A stretch of DNA of 64,000 nucleotides from Larix kaempferi (taxonomy: Eukaryota > Streptophyta > Pinopsida > Pinales > Pinaceae). Below the pieces are notes generated by a model. That model did not search any database. It saw only the letters and a program-made list of their open reading frames with translations, and was not told the origin of the DNA. Of the stretch, positions 22,669 to 30,448 are shown one piece after another. The DNA lies in the NCBI GenBank assembly GCA_027924585.1, contig BSBM01000877.1:8420001-8484000 (forward strand). The letters run 5' to 3'. Every line of letters starts with the position of its first letter. Position 1 is the first letter of the stretch. The position numbers and the translations under genes were made by a program.

Positions 22669-25227
22669 ATGTTATTTATCTGGATGTTGCAGATTCTCAT
22701 AGCCATGCCAAGAGTCAATATTACACGTCGCACAAGGAACACAAGGAAGCGGGGTACCCAGATACAATGCACATCATCGGATGACGAAAGGGCCCGTGTT
22801 CCAAATGACAACATTGTTACATCAAATTCTGAGAATGGTCCTGTGGAAGATGTAGATGCTGTGGTTCCACCATCAATGACAGAGCCATCGCCACCAACAG
22901 TTCCAGCATCACCCATTCTCCCACCATCTTCCACAGTGCAAGGTGCCATTTCAACGAAGAAAATCAGTGCAATTAGAGGATGGACCAAAGAAGACATGCT
23001 GGCTGCAATTGACGATGTCGAATTCAAGGGGTTTTCTGTTAGAGCAGCGGCCAAAAAACATGGGATTGCACCCACGTCAATCCATTACTGGATAAATGGC
23101 CTGACCCATACCAAGAGGAGAGGCCCTCTTACAGTCATGACTGAACAAGAGGAGGAGGAGGTAGTGGTGTGGTGCAAGGAGATGGCCGAATTGGGACATG
23201 GGCTAGAGTTGATACAACTGAAATCAACTGTTGCTCAAATTTGTCAGGGGAGGCCAAACCCATTCAAAGATGGGTTCCCAGGTAAGTCTTGGTGGGCTGG
23301 TTTCAAAAAAAGGCATCCAGAGCTAGTGCTACGAACTGCAGATGGTTTGGACAGAGATAGGGCATTGAATCTACGCCCCACGGTTGTTTCCAAGTTCTAT
23401 GACACTCTTTCTTCTGCATATGAGAAACACTCTTACAGTCCAGACCATATTTGGAACTGCGACGAGACAGGGTTACAGGCAGGAAGGAATTGTGGCATGC
23501 GGGTCATTGCAAAGAGAGGGAGCAGGAATGTGCCGAAGATTCTGCCCAAGAGCAGGGAGTGGATAACCATTCTATCATGTGTGAATGCAATTGGCTCAGC
23601 AATCCCGGGGTTTTATTTGTTCAAGGGCAAAACTCGGCTGCAAAACTATATCCAAAACTGTGAACCTGGGGCGTGCATGGCTGCACATCCCCATGCATGG
23701 ATGACTAAAGAACTTTTCCTGAATTGGCTTTTCCACTTTGCAACATCCGTACCAGGCGGTGTCTCGCCTGAAAACAGACACCTGTTGGTTTTAGATGGCC
23801 ATGGCAGCCACATTGCTGTGCAAACCATCGAGGAGGCAAACAGGTTGGGAATTGACTTGTTAACACTTCCTGCTCACACCACTCACAGGTTGCAGCCCCT
23901 GGATGTGAGTGTGTTTGGGCCTTTCAAGGCTTATTTCAGGTCGGAACGTGCTGCATGGATGGCTCAGAACCCAGGGGTAGAGGTAAAGAGGTTTGAGTTA
24001 GCTGAGCTTGCAAGCAAGGCTTTCAAAAGGGCTCTCACACCCTCCAATATCAAGGCTGGCTTTAGGCGAACAGGTATCTGGCCATTGAATTATGATGCTC
24101 TTATGCATGACACTCAGTGTAGCCAAGCATTTGATGTGGATGGCCAAGAAGCTGGCGAAGATCTTGAGGATGTCGAAGACCAATTGGATGGCCAGCAAGA
24201 GGCAGATGCTGTGGACAACATCATGTCCCTTTCTCAAGGAAATTGCGAAGGAGTTGGTGCTTCTGACCATGATGAACAGGTCTATGAAACACAATTCGAT
24301 GATGATGCAGCAGAAGATAACATGGGTTTAGGTGGTCCAGCCAGCACACAAGTGGATGCTGGGGCAAATATAAATGTGGTCGATGGTTGTCGTAGTCCAG
24401 GCAGCCCCAATCACACATTATCAATGCCAACCCAAGTATCTCAACCATCATGGATGGCAGAGGCCATGATGAACTTGAACAGACACATTGGTGATTCCAC
24501 CAGCGATGAAAGCATGAATATGCCTTCGCAGCCAAATGAGATTGTCCATTTTTATGTTGATGGTGGGTTGGTAGCAGATCCTAGCATAGACAACGAGGAT
24601 GCAGCTGAAGAATATACCGCAGCAGAAGAACCTCTCATAGCTGAAGAACCACTGCCAGGGAACACACCAAGGCTTGGCAGATTCCTAAAGTTGCCAATGG
24701 AGAGAGTGTCAATGCAAGGAAGTGAAGGACAGACAGACATTCTCCGATTGGGCCGGAGTTCACAACTGCTCACTTCAGAAGAGTACATGAGCCTCTTGGT
24801 TGAATCTGAACGAAAGAAGAAAGATTTGCAGGAATTAAAACAAAGGAAGAAAGATCTTGCAAAGGAAAAGAAGGAAGCAAGGATGATTGCAGCTGGACAG
24901 CGGGCACAGGAAAGGATTGCAAGAGAGGTTAATCGACAAGAAAAAGCGCACCAGAAGCAATTGGCAAGGCAAGCAAAGGAAGCGAGGAAGGTGCAACAGA
25001 TGAACCAAAATAGTGCATCACAAATGGAGGAAAGGAATGTGATGGCTGATACTATTAGAACAACCAGTGAAAGGGACATGATGCAAGGATCATTAGAAGT
25101 GTTTGCAAGCAGTGCACGATTCTACCAGGATCTTATTAACATTCAGATACCCCGCTATAATCCTGCAGGTTTACACCCCAGCTCTATTCCTACTACTGCA
25201 GGGTCCCATCCTATGTTAGCTTATTGA
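22669..25227 (+). CDS. Pogo/Tigger-type DDE transposase (DD35D)
   Basis: This transposase cuts and rejoins the ends of its own DNA element in the nucleus. Of the 852 residues, 100-145 form a psq/CENP-B-like helix-turn-helix (FSVRAAAKKHGIAPTSIHYW) and about 155-225 a second CENP-B-type DNA-binding region (SWWAGFKKRHPEL). The DDE_1-type catalytic core follows, with Asp265 (WNCDETGL), Asp376 (LVLDGHGSH) and Asp412 (RLQPLDVSVFGPFK). There are 35 residues between the last two Asp. An FRRTGIWPLN motif ends the core near 473, and a Lys/Glu-rich coiled-coil-like tail covers about 760-810. The catalytic triad is intact and no internal stop or frameshift was seen, so the protein may be functional. The likely start is Met13 (22705), because TTGCAG upstream resembles a splice acceptor and MPRVNITRRTRNTRKRG is a credible basic start. 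After the TGA, the same frame stays open for 83 more codons. Domestication as a host gene is an alternative but is unsupported. Confidence 0.92.
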   Translation: MLFIWMLQILIAMPRVNITRRTRNTRKRGTQIQCTSSDDERARVPNDNIVTSNSENGPVEDVDAVVPPSMTEPSPPTVPASPILPPSSTVQGAISTKKISAIRGWTKEDMLAAIDDVEFKGFSVRAAAKKHGIAPTSIHYWINGLTHTKRRGPLTVMTEQEEEEVVVWCKEMAELGHGLELIQLKSTVAQICQGRPNPFKDGFPGKSWWAGFKKRHPELVLRTADGLDRDRALNLRPTVVSKFYDTLSSAYEKHSYSPDHIWNCDETGLQAGRNCGMRVIAKRGSRNVPKILPKSREWITILSCVNAIGSAIPGFYLFKGKTRLQNYIQNCEPGACMAAHPHAWMTKELFLNWLFHFATSVPGGVSPENRHLLVLDGHGSHIAVQTIEEANRLGIDLLTLPAHTTHRLQPLDVSVFGPFKAYFRSERAAWMAQNPGVEVKRFELAELASKAFKRALTPSNIKAGFRRTGIWPLNYDALMHDTQCSQAFDVDGQEAGEDLEDVEDQLDGQQEADAVDNIMSLSQGNCEGVGASDHDEQVYETQFDDDAAEDNMGLGGPASTQVDAGANINVVDGCRSPGSPNHTLSMPTQVSQPSWMAEAMMNLNRHIGDSTSDESMNMPSQPNEIVHFYVDGGLVADPSIDNEDAAEEYTAAEEPLIAEEPLPGNTPRLGRFLKLPMERVSMQGSEGQTDILRLGRSSQLLTSEEYMSLLVESERKKKDLQELKQRKKDLAKEKKEARMIAAGQRAQERIAREVNRQEKAHQKQLARQAKEARKVQQMNQNSASQMEERNVMADTIRTTSERDMMQGSLEVFASSARFYQDLINIQIPRYNPAGLHPSSIPTTAGSHPMLAY

Positions 25228-25476
25228 ACACCAGCAAATATTCCAGGGGTCCCATGCACAAGTCAGGCCTATGGCTATTCAATTCCTCCTTGGTTGCAAG
25301 GAGTAAATTGGCCTCAATCTGTTTCCACCAACCCCACCCTTCCTAATCAAACATGCTCGGTAAGATCACCCCACTTGTCTCAAGCTGGAAACCCTACAGA
25401 AAATGATGTGGGAGGTGACGAACCTCTTCAAGAATACGGTAGAAGGTGTATGGACCAACCAAATGGTATTCTGTGA
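25228..25476 (+). pseudogene. In-frame continuation after the transposase stop
   Basis: The frame after TGA 25225-25227 is open for 83 codons. It starts TPANIPGVPCTSQAYGYSIP, compositionally like the Ser/Pro/Tyr-rich residues just before the stop. The last 10 or so codons run into the 157-bp repeat. The stop could be a recent nonsense change in a longer protein, or this could be a translatable 3' UTR by chance. No domain is known. Confidence 0.35.
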
Positions 25477-25870
25477 TCAATTTATTTTCTTTTTGTGCAG
25501 CCCCAATCAAGCATGGTGAGGGCTTGATATAACCTAAATCCCAGTCATTGACATCTACTGCAAGCAAAGGCATTGTTTTGACTTCTACTTCAGACAGAGG
25601 CGGTGTATAGACCAACCAAATGGTAGTTTGTGATCAAGGCATTTTCTTTTTGTGCAGCCCCAATCAAGCATGGTGAGGGCTTGATATAACCTAAATCCCA
25701 GTCATTGACATCTACTGCAAGCAGAGGCATTGTTTTGACTTGTACTTCAGACAGAGGCGGTGTATAGACCAACCAAATGGTAGTTTGTGATCAAGGCATT
25801 TTCTTTTTGACTTCTACTTTCAGACAGAGGCATTGTTTCGACATCTACTTCAGATAGAGTTATTGTATTT
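25445..25870. repeat. Tandem array, 157-bp unit, about 2.7 copies
   Basis: GGTGTATAGACCAACCAAAT, or a variant, occurs at 25445, 25602 and 25759, giving two periods of 157 bp. Each full unit contains TTTTCTTTTTGTGCAG, a sequence resembling a plant splice acceptor, then CCCCAATCAAGCATGG. The third copy is internally deleted. Confidence 0.93.
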
Positions 25871-26215
25871 GTATTTCAGTACTATTGCTATAAAGTGCAG
25901 TTGTTTAATTATAAATGAGCAGTTCTTATTTATTTATGTTTTTTTCCATAAACAAGGAAGTTAACCATAAGCATTGAGGTTGGTGTTACACACAACTTGA
26001 CATTGTGGAGAGCACAAAATAAGGTCTAATGGAGAAGTTGGGTCAAATTCTCTATACTCATATACCATTTAAGTAGATATACAACATGAGCATACATCAT
26101 TCTACTTTGTCTAAAAATATTTCATTGTAGATTCAAGTCTAATAATGCCAAAATAGTAGGTCATATATGCTCTAATAATGCCATTCTACTTACTATGGGA
26201 AACAGCACCGAGGTG
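25871..26215. other. Spacer within the inferred transposon
   Basis: AT-rich with no frame or repeat of note. Confidence 0.5.
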
Positions 26216-26423
26216 GATAACATTGCATAGGGTGGTAGAGCAGCCCGGGCAAAACGTGAAAATGCCAACCCTAAACCTCACGTAAACCCTAAAAAGTTCC
26301 CAACTCATGTGCTGGACACGAGTCGGAAGGGAATGGGCACCTGTCATACAGCGAACGTGGACTGCCGGGTGTCCGTTGGCGTGCTCGCGTGGACCCCGCA
26401 CCACAATTGGTGTCCCTCCCATA
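26216..26423. repeat. Diverged copy of the transposon's right-terminal block
   Basis: About 205 bp closely match 28399-28604 in direct orientation, including GGGTGGTAGAGCAGCCCG and GTGGACTGCCGGGTGTCC. The shared end here is GGTGTCCCTCCCATA instead of GGCGCCTCTCCCCTA, so 11 of 15 terminal bases agree. Both copies carry AAACCCTAA-type telobox sequences. This may be an older right end of the element or a partial tandem duplication of 2.18 kb. Confidence 0.85.
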
Positions 26424-26464
26424 ACAGTCACTCAAAAATCATAAATATTCACTAAAATATCTAC

Positions 26465-27240
26465 TTATTTTGCAGCCTCAAACAGTAATATAAAGATGAA
26501 TGTCAAGTTCAAAAACATACTACTGCCCAATTCCCAGAAACATAACCAAAATCATAATTGATACATAATTGAACCAACATTCAACCAACAAACATTCACA
26601 CTATATATTACAGCGAGCATAACCATAATTGAACCAGCTTTAAACCAACATTCACACTATATTTCAAATCCACAACATTTTCATATCCACGAGGGGCCAT
26701 GCCAGACCGAATATCCACATACTCTGCTTATCTTGCAGCCTCAAACAGTAATATAAAGATGGATGTCAAGTTCAAAAACATACTGCTGCCGAATTCCCAG
26801 AAACATAACCAAAATCATAATTGAGCCATAATTGAACCAGCATTCAACCAACAAACATTCACACTATATATTACAGCGAGCATAACCATAATTGAACCAG
26901 CTTTAAACCAACATTCACACTATATTTCAAATCCACAACATTTTCATATCCACGAGGGGCCATGCCAAACCGAATATCCACATACTCTGCTTATCTTGCA
27001 GCCTCAAACAGTAATATAAAGATGGATGTCAAGTTCAAAAACATACTGCTGCCTAATTCCCAGAAACATAACCAAAATCATAAATGAGCCATAATTCCCA
27101 GAAACATAACCAAAATCATAATTGAGCCATAATTGAACCAGCATTCAACCAACAAACATTCACACTATATATTACAGCGAGCATAACCATAATTGAACCA
27201 GCGTTCAACCAACCAACCATTGCAATTTCCTCTCAAGCAT
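26465..27240. repeat. Tandem array, 263-bp unit, about 3 copies
   Basis: TGCAGCCTCAAACAGTAATA begins at 26471, 26734 and 26997, giving two periods of exactly 263 bp. The units are nearly identical. The third carries a short internal duplication of the CCCAGAAACATAACCAAAAT segment. There is no coding capacity. Confidence 0.95.
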
Positions 27241-27465
27241 AAGCCTACATAAAGGACATCGACTAAGACGAGTGTGGTTGCATACAGTTCCCATAATTCC
27301 CAATGGTTGGGCCAAACCCTATTCTTGAATATATGGTGGTCCTACACTGCAAATAAAGATGAATATCAAAACCTAAAACCTACACTGCAAATTTTTCATA
27401 TCGGCAAGCAAACTTACACAATAATTCAACCAGCAAACTTACACAATAAGCATATCCATAATTCA

Positions 27466-27640
27466 ACCTACAGTAAGCATATCCATAATAACGCATACGA
27501 AAGCCTGCAAGGCCAGATATACCCAGAAACGAAACCCTACAGTAAGCATATCCATAATAACGCATACGAAACCCTGCAAGGCCAGATATACCCAGAAACG
27601 AAACCCTACAGTAAGCATACCCAAAAACGCCAGATATAAG
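27466..27640. repeat. Tandem array, 69-bp unit (a multiple of 3)
   Basis: CAGTAAGCATATCCATAATA begins at 27471, 27540 and, truncated, 27609: a 69-bp period. Because 69 is divisible by 3, both strands show periodic frames of 23 residues (plus strand: SKHIHNNAYE, then LQGQIYPETKPY). There is no further evidence that they are translated. Confidence 0.93.
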
Positions 27641-28398
27641 CTGCAACTGAAAAACGCCAAATATGTGCCCAAAAACGCCCAATATAAGCTGTAGAAAAAC
27701 AAAGAATCCCATACGAAACCCTGCAAGGCCAACCCTATCCCAAGTTACAACCATGCACGCATAGCCAGAACCGTAGCAGCTTCCTTAGAACCAGAGACAC
27801 CCAAGGGGGGTTTGAAAAAAGCACCGTATAAAAACAATAACCAATAATTGGGTCCGAAAAACTAATCTAACAGTAAACTGCCAGACAAACCCAAGAAACC
27901 ACCGAATACGCAGAGCCGAGGGACAAACACAAAACAGACAAGCAAACACATCCAACCACCGAGAAAACGAGCCGCAGGGTTAACGACATCCTTGAAGCGA
28001 GGTGGAGTGTTTATAAACACTGTTCAGACGCTGGTAGGGAAACCCTACCTGTATGCCTGCCGAAGGTAGAAACCGCCGTCGCCAACCTTCACGACCCCGC
28101 AGCTGGCACAGGAGGATGCGAACATTGCCGTGATCAGGATCGCCAACACGGAGACTGGTGCACCAAGGAGAACGCCCACCGAACGAAACCACCAGCCAAA
28201 CAACTCTACAAACCATCCCATCTGAACTGGAGTAGGAGGAATGCCGACCAAAACGGGGAAAAGGGCGCGCGTCGAAGGGTTCACACCAGCTTCACTGACA
28301 GCAACGAGGTCGATAACCATGGACACAGGCCTGCGCGGGCAATGGAGCCCCGGCGGACCACTACCGGGGTGCCGAAACGGCCACACATCGGTCCCGAA
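27641..28398. other. GC-richer segment inside the transposon's right end
   Basis: From about 27980 the GC content rises sharply compared with the flanks, and long chance frames appear on both strands (for example minus 28449-28045). I recognise no domain in them. It probably represents subterminal non-coding DNA of the element. Confidence 0.4.
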
Positions 28399-28604
28399 CA
28401 ACATTGCACAGGGTGGTAGAGCAGCCCGAGCAAAACGTGAAAATGCCAACCCTAAACCTCACGTAAACCCTAAAAAGTTCCCAACACATGTGCTGGACAC
28501 ACGGCGGATCCGAATGGGCACCTGTCGTACAACGAACGTGGACTGCCGGGTGTCCGTTGGCGTGCTCGCGTGGACCCCGCACCACAATTGGCGCCTCTCC
28601 CCTA
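28399..28604. repeat. Right-terminal block and terminal inverted repeat
   Basis: GC-rich, telobox-containing block ending in ACCACAATTGGCGCCTCTCC, then CC and TA at 28603-28604. It is the inverse of the 19631 end over about 34 bases and a direct repeat of 26216-26423. Confidence 0.7.
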
Positions 28605-28772
28605 GTATCTTATAATGATCAATCCAATACCGGTATGATTCAGCAATGGGACCCACAGATAAAAGCTGACGAGACTTAACACTGGTATACCCTACATCTT
28701 CCCTGGACTTGTTGAGGATGGAGACTGGCTTGTTCGATTCCTTTCCCTCCCCGGCATATGTCAATGTGAAAA

Positions 28773-29098
28773 TTATTGGCTGGGCTTGAAGTATGTGAGC
28801 ATTACTACTACCTCACGCATACTGGGTCTTCGGACACTCTGCTGTTGTACACAGAGCAGGGCCACTAAGAACATATGCATGGCCTCTTCCACTGGAACGC
28901 TGCTCAGCTTAGGATCAATAATCTTCACTACTTCTTCTCTGTTCCCATTCGTCATCTTCTTCACCCACCCTACGATGCTTATGCCTTCTTCAAATTCACA
29001 TTCACCCACTGACTTTTTGCCAGTGATCAGCTCAAGCAGAACCACTCCAAAGCTGTATACATCGCTTTTCTGGCAAACTTTCAATGTGTACGCATACT
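28773..29098 (-). CDS. Receptor-like kinase last exon (CLV1/BAM type), partial
   Basis: LRR receptor kinases of this clade sense CLE-type peptides at the plasma membrane. This exon encodes the C-terminal lobe of the kinase: [17 protein letters not shown], then [46 protein letters not shown], ending at TAA (28773-28775). KSDVYSFG with LLELITG is kinase subdomain IX, and RPSMREVV is subdomain XI. A TTTACAG acceptor precedes 29098, and an intron just before YAYTLK fits the clade. There is no internal lesion. The upstream exon (LRRs, membrane segment, ATP-binding and catalytic loops) is not in the intron-side sequence up to 30 kb, so this is either an orphan exon or a gene with a very long, transposon-filled intron. 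Both are credible in a conifer. The inferred transposon ends 170 bp downstream. Confidence 0.85.
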
Positions 29099-29109
29099 CT
29101 GTAAATTCA

Positions 29110-29305
29110 TGTTAAATGGTATGTTAGAGCAAAGGCCACTGACAATCACAGCGAAACAATAAATAATAATACTATTAGCACTTCTCACTCCTACAAAAAT
29201 AATAATACTATTAGCACTTCTCACTCCGACATGGTATGTTAGAGCTATGCCAATCACAGCAAAACAATAAATAATAATACTATTAGCACTTCTCAATCCT
29301 ACATC
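29110..29305. repeat. Short repeats in the intron beside the kinase exon
   Basis: AATAATAATACTATTAGCAC, followed by TTCTCA and a short tail, occurs three times (about 29163, 29200 and 29270). The first and third copies carry a longer shared lead beginning GGTATGTTAGAGC. Confidence 0.9.
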
Positions 29306-30155
29306 TTTGCTTTTATGATGCAGAGCTGCTCTGCCTTTGCTCTCTATTACATAGATTTCCCTCAGATCAGCTCTGAATATCTTAAATAAATGATGAACAG
29401 AACAGCTCTTCGTTCAAGGTTTAGAATTGACAACAATCGACCATAAACTTTCACAAACCTTCCTCTACAAACATTGGCTATCCACTACTTTATGAGCCCA
29501 ACAATTCACATGGAAACCCTCTACAAAGAAAAGATGAAGTGAATCATTACCCAAAGAATTGATGAAGTGAGTTGTGCAGAAAGTCAAAAGAATTGATGAA
29601 ATTCCGATGTGATTAAATGAGGGCCCCGCAGTCATTGAATTATTGCCACTCATGAGCTGCTAGGAAGACGAGACTCATTGTCGTTGGCAGGAAATTAATT
29701 TTGAAATCCATGCGGTCATTTCGATCTCTCGACTTCTTACGCAGCGATGTCTGCTGGAGCTCGCAAGGGTTCTTATACTTTGTGCAAGTTAAATGTTTTA
29801 TTGAAATTCAGAGTTATTAAAATTGTAAATATCTTTTATTGCAGTGGCATAATTTAGAGTTTATAAATGGGCCATACCCAGGAGAGATATTGGCTGCGTT
29901 CACATTTTACAAAGCTCAAGTTTCGATCTCTACTATGGGATCATCCTCGAGCTTAGAGTATCCTTGGGATGATTCTAAAGCTGAAAGTCTCCTTGGATAT
30001 TTGAGAAGAATGAATACATTTTTATAATCAAAATATAATTTAAATAATTAAAAATAACAATTTTTATTTATTTTATTGAAAAGTTCAATCACAAAAAAAT
30101 CCGTGGAATAAAAAACATAAAACTTTTATTTTCCTTCAAAACCATATATCAAAAA
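29306..30155. other. Intergenic or intronic, nothing recognised
   Basis: A TTTATTGCAG acceptor-like site at about 29845 precedes 60 open codons on the plus strand, but the encoded residues match nothing I know. Confidence 0.4.
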
Positions 30156-30157
30156 AA

Positions 30158-30433
30158 TAGGCGAATGCGAATCTCACTTTAGTTCTCTAGTCTTTCCAGA
30201 TTTTTCGCCCATTCCAGATATTTTCATTCAAAACCCTATTTCTGGAAATAAGGTAGGGTCCACGAATGCGAATCTAGCTTTAGTTCTTGAGTCTTATCGA
30301 GAGTTAATGGTGAGAAATAAGGTAGGGTCGACGAATGCGAATCTAACTTTAGTTCTTGAGTCTTGTCGAGAATTAATGGCCGGTGAATACGAATCCAACT
30401 TTATTTCTCTAAGCATATCGAGAGCTCATGCTC
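30158..30433. repeat. Tandem array, about 69-bp unit, 3-4 diverged copies
   Basis: GAAATAAGGTAGGGT with CGAATGCGAATCT, CTTTAGTTCTTGAGTC and TCGAGAGTTAATGG repeats at 30245 and 30314, with weaker copies at 30158 and 30383. The downstream LINE inserted at its right edge. Confidence 0.85.
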
Positions 30434-30448
30434 AAAGTGTGCAAGTTA
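30434..30448. repeat. LINE target-site duplication, left copy
   Basis: AAAGTGTGCAAGTTA, repeated identically at 33550-33564 directly after the poly(A) tail. Confidence 0.92.

Larger units (their letters stand above)
19633..28602 (+). mobile_element. Inferred pogo-like DNA transposon, about 9.0 kb
   Basis: The left end GGGGAGAGGC at 19633 is the inverse of the right end GCCTCTCCCC finishing at 28602. The inverted match continues imperfectly inward: about 28 of the first 34 bases agree when the flanking TA is counted. Both ends abut TA (19631-19632 and 28603-28604), the target duplication typical of the Tc1/mariner/pogo group. Inside lie one pogo-type transposase and four tandem-repeat arrays. 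The size is large for the group, so parts may be later additions. An alternative right end exists at about 26421, where a diverged copy of the same terminal 205 bp stops. The pairing of these ends with this transposase is inference. Confidence 0.65.

Noticed and set aside
22665-25079. Several minus-strand and alternative-frame open frames across 22.7-25.1 kb
   Set aside because: Shadows of the transposase gene on the opposite strand and in other frames.
21203-27640. Regularly spaced repeats considered as CRISPR-like arrays
   Set aside because: Units are contiguous tandem copies without unique spacers, and the sequence is clearly from a plant nucleus.
28045-28449. 134-codon minus-strand frame with hydrophobic segments
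   Set aside because: It lies in a GC-rich block where stops are rare on every frame. The plus strand is also open, the 3' end repeats elsewhere as transposon end sequence, and no domain is recognisable.
28430-28480. AAACCCTAA-like words considered as interstitial telomere repeat
   Set aside because: Only two or three degenerate words are present. They are telobox-like motifs inside a duplicated transposon end.
29839-30027. 60-codon plus-strand frame after an acceptor-like TTATTGCAG
   Set aside because: No homology recognised, no matching donor or neighbouring exon, and the length is within chance expectation.
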